DNA of 64,000 nt, from assembly GCF_001907695.1 (NCBI RefSeq), contig NZ_KV880638.1, positions 992,882-1,056,881 on the forward strand, read 5' to 3'. Each line of letters opens with the position of its first letter. Within the stretch, counting starts at the first letter, position 1. This stretch comes from Thalassospira sp. TSL5-1 (lineage in GTDB: Bacteria; Pseudomonadota; Alphaproteobacteria; Rhodospirillales; Thalassospiraceae). The notes below the pieces were generated by a model. That model was not told where the DNA came from. It did not search any database and saw nothing but the letters and a program-made list of their open reading frames with translations. The position numbers were made by a program, and so were the translations under genes. Shown piece after piece: positions 54,070 through 63,261 of the stretch.

Positions 54070-55560
54070 ATGTCTTACTTTAATTTCTTCTCGTCCGATA
54101 AAAACGTTCTGGCAGCGGAAACTCTTCAGGCTTTGGAAAAATCGCTGGCGGTGATCGAGTTTGACCCCAAGGGCCATATTCTTCGGGCGAATGACAATTT
54201 TTTGAACCTGATGGGCTATCGGATTGAAGAAATTCAGGGCAAGCATCATGCAATGTTTGTCGAAGATAAAATCGCAAACTCGGCGGACTATAGAAATTTC
54301 TGGACTGATTTGGCAGCGGGCAAGTTTAAGCAATCTGCATTCCCGCGCAAAACCAAAGATGGCCGTCGCGTTTGGATCGAAGCCAGCTACAACCCGATTT
54401 GTGATCAGTCGGGCCGGGTTGTGAAGATTGTCAAATTTGCTTCCAATATTACCGAGCGTCGGGAACGGGCTGCCGAGCAGGATGGCCGGGTCAATGCCAT
54501 CTGGCGCAGTCAGGCGGTGATTGAATTTGACCTGAAAGGCAACATTTTGGATGCCAACGAGAATTTCCTGTCGGTAATGGGATATTCGCTGGCGGAAATC
54601 AAAGGCAAAAGCCACCGGATGTTTGTTGAAGCTGATTATGCGCACAGCGCCGATTACCAGGAATTTTGGCGTGAACTGGGGCGGGGGAATTTTATTGCCA
54701 AGCAGTTCAAGCGCATCGGCAAGGGCGGCCGCGTTGTATGGATACAGGCATCCTATAACCCGATTCTTGATCCGGACGGCAAACCATACAAAGTCGTGAA
54801 ATATGCGACTGACATTACCGAGCAGGTTGAACTTCTTGATGATCTCAAAGAGATGATCGATGTCAACTTTGCCGAGATTGATCACAATCTGCATGACTTG
54901 GATGACCAGGCAAATCACGCCTATCGCACATCCGAAGAAACGTCGGCCAATGTTCAGGCAGTTGCAGCCAGTGCCGAAGAATTGCTGGCATCCATTACCG
55001 AAATTTCGCGCAGTATGTCGGCAGCACGAAGCTCTACTGACCAGATGTTTGATAAAACGGTAAAGGCGGGTGAATCAACTGAACGCATGGATGAAGTTGT
55101 ATCCTCGATGGGGAATATCGTTGAGGTGATCCAGAATATTGCCAGCCAGATCAACCTGCTGGCGCTGAACGCAACGATCGAATCGGCCCGGGCGGGTGAA
55201 GCGGGCAAGGGGTTTGCCGTGGTGGCAAACGAGGTTAAAAACCTTGCCAAACAGGCGGCCCGTGCCACCGAACAGATTTCGGCTGATATTGGCGGGGTTC
55301 AGGGCATTGCCAAAGAAGTTGCCTCTGTTCTGGCCGAGATCCGTTCCGAGGTGGAAGGGGTGGTCAATAACGTCACCAGCATTTCCTCGGCGGTCGAGGA
55401 GCAGAGCGCGGTGACGGGTGAGGTTTCTGTTAACATGCAGTCGATGGCGGTATCGGTGGAAAGTTTCGCCGCCACCATTAACCAGATCAAAGGTGGCTCT
55501 GGCCTGGTTTCCGGATCGGTTGGCCGTACCCGCGAAGCAGCGATGGTTCTGGCCCGTTAA
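54070..55560 (+). CDS. Soluble methyl-accepting chemotaxis protein with two PAS domains
   Basis: This 496-aa protein has no membrane segment. Two near-duplicate PAS domains fill residues about 20-140 and 145-265 ([23 protein letters not shown] and [23 protein letters not shown]; each followed by WIEASYNPI / WIQASYNPI). The signalling domain carries the hairpin [33 protein letters not shown]. It likely senses an internal signal (redox or heme/FAD-bound PAS) and controls CheA. Such PAS-PAS-MA proteins resemble Aer2-type or McpB soluble receptors. Confidence 0.93.
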   Translation: MSYFNFFSSDKNVLAAETLQALEKSLAVIEFDPKGHILRANDNFLNLMGYRIEEIQGKHHAMFVEDKIANSADYRNFWTDLAAGKFKQSAFPRKTKDGRRVWIEASYNPICDQSGRVVKIVKFASNITERRERAAEQDGRVNAIWRSQAVIEFDLKGNILDANENFLSVMGYSLAEIKGKSHRMFVEADYAHSADYQEFWRELGRGNFIAKQFKRIGKGGRVVWIQASYNPILDPDGKPYKVVKYATDITEQVELLDDLKEMIDVNFAEIDHNLHDLDDQANHAYRTSEETSANVQAVAASAEELLASITEISRSMSAARSSTDQMFDKTVKAGESTERMDEVVSSMGNIVEVIQNIASQINLLALNATIESARAGEAGKGFAVVANEVKNLAKQAARATEQISADIGGVQGIAKEVASVLAEIRSEVEGVVNNVTSISSAVEEQSAVTGEVSVNMQSMAVSVESFAATINQIKGGSGLVSGSVGRTREAAMVLAR

Positions 55561-55578
55561 GTTCGAGACGAAAAAAGG

Positions 55579-55614
55579 CTGGCCGGTGACGATGTTGTCA
55601 CCGGCCAGTTTTTT
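55579..55614 (+). terminator. Terminator after the chemoreceptor gene
   Basis: Perfect 12-bp stem CTGGCCGGTGAC / GTCACCGGCCAG with a GATGTT loop and six T. Confidence 0.93.
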
Positions 55615-55655
55615 GTGCGGGTTGTTTTATGTTTTATTGCCTAAGGCATGAAGCC

Positions 55656-56000
55656 TTATAACAGGCGTTCCCCATTGGGGACTTTCTGTTCTGGCCGGAT
55701 CAGCACAATGCCGTTATCGGCGGTTCCATCGGAAAATCCCAGACATAGAACCTCCGACATGAAGGGGCCGATTTGGCGGGGCGGGAAATTGACAACGCCA
55801 GCCACCTGCGTGCCGATCAGTTTTTCCGGGCTGTAATATTTGGTGATTTGTGCCGAAGTTTTTTTTACACCGATCTCGTCGCCAAAATCCACCCATAGTT
55901 TGATGGCAGGGCGGCGGGCTTCGGGGAAGGGTTGGGCATCAATGACTGTTCCCACCCGGATATCGACTTTCAGGAAATCATCAAAACTGATTTCGCTCAT
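55656..56000 (-). CDS. CsaA-like tRNA-binding-domain protein
   Basis: This 114-aa protein is a single OB-fold tRNA-binding domain: FDDFLKVDIRVGTVIDAQPFPEARRPAIKLWVDFGDEIG, KKTSAQITKYY and VAGVVNFPPRQIGPFMSEVL, the CsaA pattern. CsaA was described as a secretion-related chaperone in Bacillus; the role here is unclear. ATG 56000 with GGAGG 6 bases upstream is chosen over 56012. It converges with the chemoreceptor gene. Confidence 0.9.
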   Translation of the reverse strand: MSEISFDDFLKVDIRVGTVIDAQPFPEARRPAIKLWVDFGDEIGVKKTSAQITKYYSPEKLIGTQVAGVVNFPPRQIGPFMSEVLCLGFSDGTADNGIVLIRPEQKVPNGERLL

Positions 56001-56134
56001 ATGGTCCTCCATCTGTTTGCCCTTAAAATACCGGTCCTGCGGGCAAGGCGCAAAGGCCGGACAGTTTAAGGGGTAAAATCAGGAGTTTGAGCAAAAGCCC
56101 GAATGAAGTAGGGGGCTGAAATATGCGCATCAGA

Positions 56135-56167
56135 CAAAGAAAAACGGCAGGGCCAAAGGCCCTGCCG
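56135..56167 (-). terminator. Terminator of the phasin gene
   Basis: Perfect 10-bp stem CGGCAGGGCC / GGCCCTGCCG with an AAA loop; on the minus strand TTTTTCTTTG follows. It is 31 bases after the phasin stop. Confidence 0.9.
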
Positions 56168-56197
56168 GAAGTTTGATAACGGGAAGTTATCAGAAAC

Positions 56198-56653
56198 TTA
56201 TTTCGCTGCGGCTTCGGTTTTTTCGATCGCGGACTTCAGTTCGTCCAGCGATTCGGTGAAGCGAGCCTGCAGCAGGCCAAGAGCTTCTTCCTGGGACTTG
56301 CTGACCAGGCCAGAAAGTTCCTTTGCGTTGGCAAGGGCTTCTTCATAGGCGGTTTTCGCAGCAGCGGTCTGTTTGGCAGCAGCAGCCATCGGGGTTTCGC
56401 CCGAAGCAGCAGAGAAATCTTTACCCTGAGTGGTAGCTTTTTCCATCATGGTCTTGAAGATTTCGCTCTGGCGCTGTGCAACAGCCTGGAAGCCATCAAA
56501 AGCAATTTTGTTTGCTTTGGTCAGGGCTTCAACATTCTTGCGCTGAAAGGCCATCATTTCGTTGATGTCAACACCCGGCATTTTGAAGTCGGTGGTGAAT
56601 TTGGTGAAATCAACGTCAAAAAACGGGTTGGTAGCTTTTTTTGCGGCGGTCAT
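56198..56653 (-). CDS. Phasin family protein (polyhydroxyalkanoate granule-associated)
   Basis: This 151-aa helical protein has the phasin pattern (NVEALTKANKIAFDGFQAVAQRQSEIFKTMMEKA, AYEEALANAKELSGLVSKSQEEALGLLQARF) and an Ala/Lys-rich tail. Phasins coat PHA granules. ATG 56653 has GGAG 9 bases upstream. A TGC-rich symmetrical region lies upstream (56701-56717). No phaCAB genes are in the window. Confidence 0.9.
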   Translation of the reverse strand: MTAAKKATNPFFDVDFTKFTTDFKMPGVDINEMMAFQRKNVEALTKANKIAFDGFQAVAQRQSEIFKTMMEKATTQGKDFSAASGETPMAAAAKQTAAAKTAYEEALANAKELSGLVSKSQEEALGLLQARFTESLDELKSAIEKTEAAAK

Positions 56654-56700
56654 TGAAGGGCACTCCATTTTCAATGCGACGAGTTATCTAATGAGGCGCT

Positions 56701-56717
56701 ATTGTGCGCCGCACAAT
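56701..56717. promoter_or_regulatory. Inverted repeat ATTGTGC-GCC-GCACAAT upstream of the phasin gene
   Basis: Perfect 7-bp arms 48 bases before the phasin start; a related TGCACTGCACAA element lies at 56765-56776. TGC-rich sites are known for PhaR-type repressors of phasin genes; the link is inferred. Confidence 0.55.
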
Positions 56718-56928
56718 TTCAGCTGCAATGTGCCCGATTTTGCCCCGGGGGTCAAGTATTATTTTGCACTGCACAAAAAATCTTGAGTTATGTTTTTGTT
56801 GCAGTCGACAACTTGGGGTGTTTGATGGCGGAGGCGATTATACAGGGCGAATTATGCCAATGATAACCGCTTCTTACAGGCGGGGCAGCAGAGCGACATT
56901 GTGCTGTTTGACGGGAAAGGCAGGCAGG

Positions 56929-57600
56929 TCAGGTGTTTTCCCGTGCAGGAGTGTCGCTGTGATTAGTGGCCGTTTTGCGGCAGCGTTGGGTGAATTTGTT
57001 TCGCACATCTGCCACACGCGACAGGCCTTTTCCAAATTGCATGTCCCAGTTGCCGCCCTGGCTCAGGCTTTTGTCAAGCAGGGCCATTGTCGGCCCGTAA
57101 TCGGGGGTATCGTCATCCAGCCATTGGCGGAAACACCGCGCGTAAATGGCCGTAAGGCCGGTGACGCGCAGGCAGCCCTGCAGGCCGCCGGTTTCAAAAC
57201 CGGCCGCTTCCAGCATCCAGCGCATCGAAGTAAAACCGGTTTTGGCCGCACGCGCGCCATCGGCCAGGCCAACATCGCCAAAATCCTTGAGGATGGATTT
57301 GAGCGCCGGGCGATAGGGGGCCAGGGCATCAAAGCGGGCCATGATGATATCGATCAAACGGTCATGGCGGGGTTGATCAAAGTCATCTGCGTCCAGTTCG
57401 GCCAGAACCTGCTGATCGACCCTTTGCACAAAGGCCCGCAAAATATCGCTTTTGTTTTGAAACAGCGGATATATCCGGTCCATCGCAACGCCGGATTTTT
57501 GCGAAATGTCGATCAGTGTGACCAAATGCCAGCGCCGTTCTGCGGCAAGCTCCATTGCAGCGTTTATGACGGTGTCGCGCGGATCTTTTTTGGCTGGCAT
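56929..57600 (-). CDS. TetR/COQ9-like transcriptional regulator
   Basis: This 223-aa protein has a TetR-like N-terminal HTH (RDTVINAAMELAAERRWHLVTLIDISQKSGVAMDRIYPLF) and a helical C-terminal domain with RWMLEAAGFETGG, similar to COQ9-like TetR proteins of alphaproteobacteria. ATG 57600 has AGGAG about 6 bases upstream. It lies downstream of proC on the same strand, 117 bases after the proC stop. Its target is unknown. Confidence 0.82.
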   Translation of the reverse strand: MPAKKDPRDTVINAAMELAAERRWHLVTLIDISQKSGVAMDRIYPLFQNKSDILRAFVQRVDQQVLAELDADDFDQPRHDRLIDIIMARFDALAPYRPALKSILKDFGDVGLADGARAAKTGFTSMRWMLEAAGFETGGLQGCLRVTGLTAIYARCFRQWLDDDTPDYGPTMALLDKSLSQGGNWDMQFGKGLSRVADVRNKFTQRCRKTATNHSDTPARENT

Positions 57601-57717
57601 GGAACGCTCCTGTCTTGCAAAGGCATGGTATGCGCCGTTCCGGTTTTGTCGCAACGGTATTGTTTATGATGTGGCGGGGATCGCGGCAAATGCAATCCCC
57701 GCGCACGGCAAACAGGG

Positions 57718-58533
57718 TTATCCGGCCAATTCGACGGAGCGTTTGCGGGCGGCTTCGACGGCTTTGGTCATAAGCTCCGTCAGGCCATTTTGCGGGTCCA
57801 TCAGCACATTTAGGGCTGCCGCCGTGGTGCCGCCGGGGCTGGTGACGTTTTTACGCAGGGTTTCGGCGGTTTCAGGGCTTTGATCGAGCAGGAAGCCCGC
57901 ACCCACAATGGTTTGCCGGGCCAGCAGCATGGCCTGTTCTTCGGGCAGGCCCGCATTTACACCCGCCTGGGCCAGGGCCTCGACCATATGAAAGACGTAA
58001 GCCGGGCCGCTGCCCGAGACGGCGGTAACGGCATCCATCAGGCTTTCATCATCAAGCCAGGAGACTTCGCCAACCGCCTGAAGCAGGGTTTCACACATGT
58101 CGCGCTGGGCGGTGCTGACATAATCGGTCGGGAACATCACCGTCATGCCGCGCGAAACCGATGCCGGGGTGTTGGGCATGGCGCGAACAATGCGGGCGGT
58201 GTCGCCCAGTGTCTTGGCAAAGAACGATGTCGTCCGACCCGCTGCGACCGACAAAAACACCGTTTCTGCCCGGACCAGGGGCTTATAGAGTTCAAGAATA
58301 TCGGGCAAAACCTGTGGTTTGACGGCAAACAGAACAACCTGGGGCACAAAATTTTCCGGCATTTCGGAAAGGTCGGTAAGGCCATGAACCCCCAGCCGGG
58401 TTTCAAGGTTTTCGGCGGTGTCGGCCTGTTCAATGACATAGACATTGTCGGAATTCAGGCCACGGGCCAGCCAGCCTTCGAGCATGGCACCCCCCATTTT
58501 ACCGCAGCCAACCAGCAACAACCGTGTTTTCAT
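57718..58533 (-). CDS. proC: Pyrroline-5-carboxylate reductase
   Basis: This 271-aa enzyme has the Rossmann start LLLVGCGKMGGAMLEGWLARG, VLFAVKPQVL, IVRAMPNTPASVSRGMT, AVSGSGPAYVFHMVEALAQAGV and the C-terminal VTSPGGTTAAALNVL, the ProC signature. It reduces pyrroline-5-carboxylate to proline. ATG 58533 is chosen; the long upstream frame to 58866 overlaps ybjN. Together with proB (29073) two of three proline genes are in this window. Confidence 0.96.
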   Translation of the reverse strand: MKTRLLLVGCGKMGGAMLEGWLARGLNSDNVYVIEQADTAENLETRLGVHGLTDLSEMPENFVPQVVLFAVKPQVLPDILELYKPLVRAETVFLSVAAGRTTSFFAKTLGDTARIVRAMPNTPASVSRGMTVMFPTDYVSTAQRDMCETLLQAVGEVSWLDDESLMDAVTAVSGSGPAYVFHMVEALAQAGVNAGLPEEQAMLLARQTIVGAGFLLDQSPETAETLRKNVTSPGGTTAAALNVLMDPQNGLTELMTKAVEAARKRSVELAG

Positions 58534-58710
58534 GACTTCCCCTGTTTTATGACGGTGACATAGATTTTGCGTGATCTTTAATTTGGTCCGCCTATGCGCG
58601 TCCCTAAAGCCGTACCCGTGTTCTAAAGGTGGGTCAAGCGATGGCGACCAGAAGCCGGGCTTTGCCGCCAGGGACAGGACCAAAGAATGGATGTTGCCAT
58701 TTTTTGCCCC

Positions 58711-58742
58711 AAATGCAAAAAACACCCTGCCGGGGCAGGGTG
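58711..58742 (-). terminator. Terminator of the YbjN-domain gene
   Basis: Stem CACCCTGC / GCAGGGTG with CGGG loop (58723-58742); on the minus strand followed by TTTTTTGCATTT. Confidence 0.85.
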
Positions 58743-58792
58743 CGGGATCGGCGATGTTTAAAACCGCCAGGGATGTTTTATGCTTGGCCGGT

Positions 58793-59299
58793 TTACGCCT
58801 GGCCCACGGGTTCGAGCATGGCGTTGGCAAGGGCCTCGTCCGGGCTTTTTCCATGACCGAGGACAAAGTTGAAGGCCGGAAAAAAGCGTTCGCATTCGGA
58901 AATGGCGATTTCGATCAGCTCTTCAAACTGTTCGGTTGCGGGCGGTACATCGCCGCCAAAGAGCAGGGTGTGGCGAAACAGCGGCATGTTTTCTTCCAGC
59001 CACAGGCCAAAATGCCCGATCCAGAGCTGTTCATTGCACTTGGCTAGCAATTCATACATGCGCGGGCGCACCGGGTCTGGCACGAACAAATCGAAGCAGC
59101 AGGCGATATGCAGGGCTTCGGCATCGTCGCGCCAGGTGAAATACACAAGATACGTGCACCAGTGCCCTGGAATCTCGACAACGATCTCGTCTGCGCTGCG
59201 CCGTTCAAGGTTCCACTGGTTGGTTTGGGCGATGTCTTCGACAAGCAACAGCGGATTGTCGTCGTCCATTTCGCCGTTATCCTGCATCAGGTCGTTCAT
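58793..59299 (-). CDS. YbjN domain-containing protein
   Basis: This 168-aa protein has the YbjN-like fold pattern (WNLERRSADEIVVEIPGHWCTYLVYFTWRDDAEALHIACCF, PRMYELLAKCNEQLWIGHFGLW). Such proteins resemble type III secretion chaperones structurally, and in enterobacteria YbjN affects motility and stress. It is usual next to proC in alphaproteobacteria. Terminated by its own hairpin before proC. Confidence 0.88.
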   Translation of the reverse strand: MNDLMQDNGEMDDDNPLLLVEDIAQTNQWNLERRSADEIVVEIPGHWCTYLVYFTWRDDAEALHIACCFDLFVPDPVRPRMYELLAKCNEQLWIGHFGLWLEENMPLFRHTLLFGGDVPPATEQFEELIEIAISECERFFPAFNFVLGHGKSPDEALANAMLEPVGQA

Positions 59300-59402
59300 A
59301 TAAAATCAATCAGTCTGTATCGCCAAAGGGCGCGCACTATAGGGCCGTCCTGGCGGGCTTGCAACCACTGTGGATACAAAGGCGCATTGCGTGAAACACA
59401 AG

Positions 59403-59430
59403 GGCGGATCAACCTTGGGGTTGATCCGCC
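59403..59430. terminator. Strong stem-loop between ubiK-like and ybjN-like genes
   Basis: Perfect 12-bp stem GGCGGATCAACC / GGTTGATCCGCC with TTGG loop, 110 bases after the ubiK-like stop. No long T-run follows, so termination is probable but not certain. Confidence 0.6.
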
Positions 59431-59540
59431 GTGGATTTTGATTAACCGGCACAGGTGAAAGGCTTTTTAGGCTGTTATTTTGCCAATGCGTCGAAAGACG
59501 GACCGAAAAATAATTCGCTTTATGGCCCGATGCGGGGCGA

Positions 59541-59879
59541 TTATGCCTCGCTGGCTGGTTTGGCCTTGGCGGTTTTTGTGGTCTTGGCGCCGGTTTTGGC
59601 CTCAGCCTTGGGTGCGTTTTCGGCGGCTTCCAGTTTTGCCAGGCGGTCTTCAAGGGCGGCGACCTGTGCCTCAAGGGCCTCGGCACGCTGGGCGGATTTA
59701 GTGGCGATGTCGCGCGTCACGTCAAATTCCTCGCGCGTGACGAGGTCCATATTGAGCAGGATTTTCTCAAACTGCTGGCGCACCAGTGCATCAACCTCGC
59801 CCTTGACGCCGGTCATGGTGCCCAGGGCACTGTTGGTGACGCGGGTAAGGTCATCAAGAAGGCGGTTATTGATCTGCAT
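59541..59879 (-). CDS. Accessory factor UbiK-family (BMFP domain) protein
   Basis: This 112-aa protein has a helical BMFP domain (VKGEVDALVRQQFEKILLNMDLVTREEFDVTRDIA) followed by a coiled coil (RAEALEAQVAALEDRLAKLE) and an Ala/Lys-rich tail. UbiK assists ubiquinone synthesis enzymes; the alphaproteobacterial members share only the core domain. Divergent from hldD. Confidence 0.85.
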   Translation of the reverse strand: MQINNRLLDDLTRVTNSALGTMTGVKGEVDALVRQQFEKILLNMDLVTREEFDVTRDIATKSAQRAEALEAQVAALEDRLAKLEAAENAPKAEAKTGAKTTKTAKAKPASEA

Positions 59880-60104
59880 TTCAGGCTCCGGCTTGTAAGG
59901 GGGTTGAATTTCCTGTGCTTATAATATGGTTTTATTTGCCATTCGGGCAAGTAATGAACATCCATCGCCGTTTTGTGACACGTACTTGCCTTGCCGTGGC
60001 CGGTTGGGGTGCCTATAAATGCGCCAGGCATTTTTATGTGGGTATGATCACGCGCCGCTGGCGTCCGTTCGCCGGACAAGCCGCCGCAAAAGCAGGAGAA
60101 AACG

Positions 60105-61091
60105 ATGCTTGTCGTTACTGGTGGGGCCGGGTTTATCGGGTCCAATATTGTCGCCGCCCTTCAGGATCGCGGGGAAACCGACATTGTTATTGTGGATCGC
60201 CTGCGCGATGGCATCAAATGGCGCAATATTGCCAAGCGCGAATTGCGCGACATTGTTCATCCCGATGAATTACCGGCATTTCTGGAAGCCCACCCCAATG
60301 ACATTGACGCGATTTTTCATATGGGCGCGATTTCGGCAACCACCGAACGCGATGCTGACAAGATCGTTGCCAATAATTTCAAGCTGACGACCTTTTTGTG
60401 GGAATGGTGTTCGCGCCATTCGGCCCGGCTGATTTATGCCTCGTCTGCGGCAACTTATGGCGATGGCAAACAGGGCTTTGCCGATATATTCGAGCAGGAC
60501 GACCTGGCAAAATTGCAGCCATTGAATGCCTATGGCTGGTCCAAACATGCCACCGACCGCCGGTTTCGCCGAATCCTGGACCAAAACGGTTTTCGGCCCA
60601 AACAGTGGGCCGGGCTGAAGTTTTTTAACGTTTACGGCCCGAACGAATATCATAAGGGCGGGATGCGGTCGGTCGTGTCGCAAATGTATGACAAACTGTC
60701 GGCGGGCGAACAGGCCACTTTGTTTAAATCCCACCACCCGGATTATGAAGATGGCGGGCAGTTGCGCGATTTTGTCTGGGTTGGTGATGTGGTCAATATC
60801 ATCATGTGGCTGTATGACCACCCGGAGGTTTCCGACCTTTTTAATGTCGGTACCGGCAAGGCGCGCAGTTTCAAGGATTTGGCGCTGGCGGTTTTTGCCG
60901 CAATGGGCAAGGAACCCGATATCAAATTTGTGCCAACGCCCGAGGCCATTCGCGACAAATACCAGTATTTCACCGAGGCCGATATGTCCAAGCTGCGTGC
61001 CAGTGGCTATGACGCGCCGATGACACCGCTGGAGGAAGGGGTGCGCCAATATGTGCAGGACTTCCTTGCGACCGATGACCCGTTTCGTTAA
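60105..61091 (+). CDS. hldD: ADP-L-glycero-D-manno-heptose 6-epimerase
   Basis: This 328-aa short-chain dehydrogenase/epimerase has GGAGFIGSNIV, IFHMGAISATTERDAD, ASSAATYGDG, the catalytic YGWSK (Tyr-x3-Lys) and FFNVYGPNEYHKGGMRSVVSQ, as in HldD/RfaD. It makes the heptose donor for the LPS inner core. GGAG precedes ATG 60105. Length matches the family. Confidence 0.95.
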   Translation: MLVVTGGAGFIGSNIVAALQDRGETDIVIVDRLRDGIKWRNIAKRELRDIVHPDELPAFLEAHPNDIDAIFHMGAISATTERDADKIVANNFKLTTFLWEWCSRHSARLIYASSAATYGDGKQGFADIFEQDDLAKLQPLNAYGWSKHATDRRFRRILDQNGFRPKQWAGLKFFNVYGPNEYHKGGMRSVVSQMYDKLSAGEQATLFKSHHPDYEDGGQLRDFVWVGDVVNIIMWLYDHPEVSDLFNVGTGKARSFKDLALAVFAAMGKEPDIKFVPTPEAIRDKYQYFTEADMSKLRASGYDAPMTPLEEGVRQYVQDFLATDDPFR

Positions 61092-61226
61092 ATCCGCCTG
61101 ACAATGTGGTGGGCGTAATATTTTGTCATTTTTATAAATAGCGCCCTAGTGCCATGATCCTGCCGCCTTATCCTGATTATCAGGGGCGGTGATACCTTAA
61201 ATGCCATCCGAACGGAGTGCATCTCG

Positions 61227-62072
61227 ATGCTCAGTCTTGCCTTTCCGGCAATTGATCCTGTTGCCATTGCCATTGGTCCGCTGGCCATTCGCTGGTATGC
61301 GCTGGCCTATATTGCCGGGCTGATTATCGGGTGGCGCTATACCCTGTATTATATCAGCAAGCCCCCCTATGTGATGACGCGCAACCAGGTCGATGACCTG
61401 CTGTTTTGGGCGACCCTTGGGGTTATTGTGGGCGGGCGCACGGGGTATGTGCTGTTTTACAACCTGGATTTTTATCTGGCGAACCCGTCGCATATCCTCA
61501 AGGTATGGGAAGGCGGCATGTCGTTTCATGGCGGGATGCTGGGCGTGATTATTGCCGTGTTCTGGTTTGCCCGGCATCGCGGGATTTCGTTTTTGGGCGT
61601 GGTCGATGCCGTGGCTGCAGCAGCCCCGATAGGCCTGTTTTTTGGCCGGATCGCCAATTTCATCAATGGTGAGCTGTTTGGTCGCGTCACCGATGTGCCC
61701 TGGGGCATGGTGTTTCCGCGCGGCGGGCCGGAACCGCGCCATCCCAGCCAGCTTTATGAAGCAGGCCTGGAAGGCATCGCGCTTTTTTGTATTTTGTTTG
61801 CCATTTCACGCAGTGAAAAAATGCGGTCCCATACCGGTGTTGTCGGGGGTGTGTTCCTGGCAGGATATGGCATCAGCCGCATTATCGTCGAATTTTTCCG
61901 CCAGCCTGATCAGCAGCTTGGTTATTTGATGTTTGGTGCAACGATGGGGCAGCTTTTGTCGGTGCCGATGGTTCTGATCGGGGCGGGTGTGGCGATTTAT
62001 GGTTTGAAACGTCCGGCCCTGGTGGGGCAGAAACCCGCCGATGAAAACACTTCCAAAACGGCAAAATCCTGA
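61227..62072 (+). CDS. lgt: Prolipoprotein diacylglyceryl transferase
   Basis: This 281-aa membrane protein has seven helices and the Lgt signatures IRWYALAYIAGLIIGW, GGRTGYVLFYN, GGMSFHGGMLGVI, the HGG and GRIANFINGELFGR motif, and PRHPSQLYEAGLEG. It transfers diacylglycerol to the lipobox Cys of prelipoproteins such as the TolC-like protein of this window. It starts an lgt-midA-pgeF operon with 3-base spacing. Confidence 0.97.
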   Translation: MLSLAFPAIDPVAIAIGPLAIRWYALAYIAGLIIGWRYTLYYISKPPYVMTRNQVDDLLFWATLGVIVGGRTGYVLFYNLDFYLANPSHILKVWEGGMSFHGGMLGVIIAVFWFARHRGISFLGVVDAVAAAAPIGLFFGRIANFINGELFGRVTDVPWGMVFPRGGPEPRHPSQLYEAGLEGIALFCILFAISRSEKMRSHTGVVGGVFLAGYGISRIIVEFFRQPDQQLGYLMFGATMGQLLSVPMVLIGAGVAIYGLKRPALVGQKPADENTSKTAKS

Positions 62073-62075
62073 ACC

Positions 62076-63209
62076 ATGACCGATAAAGAAAACCAGACAT
62101 CGCCGCTGCTGGATCATTTAAAACGCCGGATTTCGATTGCCGGGCCGATTTCGGTTGCGGACTATATGACCGAGGCCCTGGCCCACCCGCAATGGGGATA
62201 TTATCGCAAGCAGGACCCGTTCGGCCAGGCGGGCGATTTTGTGACGGCCCCGGAAATCAGCCAGATGTTTGGTGAACTGATTGGCCTGTGGGTTGCTGTA
62301 ACCTGGCAGCAGATGGGCAGCCCGTCGCGCCTGCAGCTGGTGGAACTGGGGCCGGGGCGCGGCACCCTGATGGCCGATGCCCTGCGCGCGGTGCGCAATG
62401 TGCCTGGTTTTTGCGATGCCCTGACCGTGCGTTTTGTCGAAACCAGCCCGGTTTTGCGCACCCATCAGCAAACCTCGATTATGCCTTATGGTGTTCCCGC
62501 TGTATGGCATGACAGTTTCGAGGATATTCCCGAAAATCAGAATGCACCGATGGTGGTGATCGCCAACGAGTTTTTCGATGCCCTGCCAGTGCGCCAGTTT
62601 CAGTTTGGCAAGGATGGCTGGCGCGAAAGGCTGGTGGCGATTTCGGCCGAAAGTGGTGAATTGTGTTTTACCAATGGGCCCTTGGCCCCAATGACCGATG
62701 CGCTGGTGCCGGTGAAATTGCGCCCGACCGCCAAGGTCGGCGATGTGTTTGAGGCATCGCCAATGGCCATTTCGATTGCCAACCAGATTGCGCATCGCAT
62801 CAACCGCGATGGCGGGGCCGCGCTGATGATTGATTATGGTCATCCCCATAGTGCCTTTGGTGATACCCTGCAGGCCCTGCGGCATCACAAATATCATCCT
62901 GTTCTTGCCATGCCGGGCGATGCCGATTTGACCACCCATGTTGATTTTGGTGCTTTGGCGCGGACCTTTTCCCAGGCGGATGCCCGCACGGGTGCGGTGC
63001 TGGGTCAGGGAACATTTTTGAAAATGCTGGGCATCGAGCAGCGGGCGGAATTGTTAAAACAGTCCGCCACGGTTGATCAGGCAAAGGCCATTGATGCCGC
63101 CCTTAACCGCCTTGTCGATGCCGACCAGATGGGAACGCTTTTTAAAGTGCTGATCGCCTATGGTCGCGAGAGTGCGCCGCCCCCCTGTGTAAGCGGGGCC
63201 GAGGGATAA
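62076..63209 (+). CDS. MidA/NDUFAF7-like SAM-dependent methyltransferase
   Basis: This 377-aa protein is of the SAM_MT_MidA (DUF185) family: GYYRKQDPFGQAGDFVTAPEISQMFGELIG, LQLVELGPGRGTLMADALRA, VVIANEFFDALPVRQF and MIDYGHPHSAFGDTLQALRHH. The mitochondrial relative NDUFAF7 methylates a complex I subunit Arg; the bacterial target is unproven. Directly after lgt (3-base gap), upstream of pgeF, a conserved alphaproteobacterial order. Confidence 0.93.
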   Translation: MTDKENQTSPLLDHLKRRISIAGPISVADYMTEALAHPQWGYYRKQDPFGQAGDFVTAPEISQMFGELIGLWVAVTWQQMGSPSRLQLVELGPGRGTLMADALRAVRNVPGFCDALTVRFVETSPVLRTHQQTSIMPYGVPAVWHDSFEDIPENQNAPMVVIANEFFDALPVRQFQFGKDGWRERLVAISAESGELCFTNGPLAPMTDALVPVKLRPTAKVGDVFEASPMAISIANQIAHRINRDGGAALMIDYGHPHSAFGDTLQALRHHKYHPVLAMPGDADLTTHVDFGALARTFSQADARTGAVLGQGTFLKMLGIEQRAELLKQSATVDQAKAIDAALNRLVDADQMGTLFKVLIAYGRESAPPPCVSGAEG

Positions 63210-63261
63210 GAATGCAGGCTGATTTTGCAGGCGTTGCAGGTGAATCGGATGGAGGAAGCTG

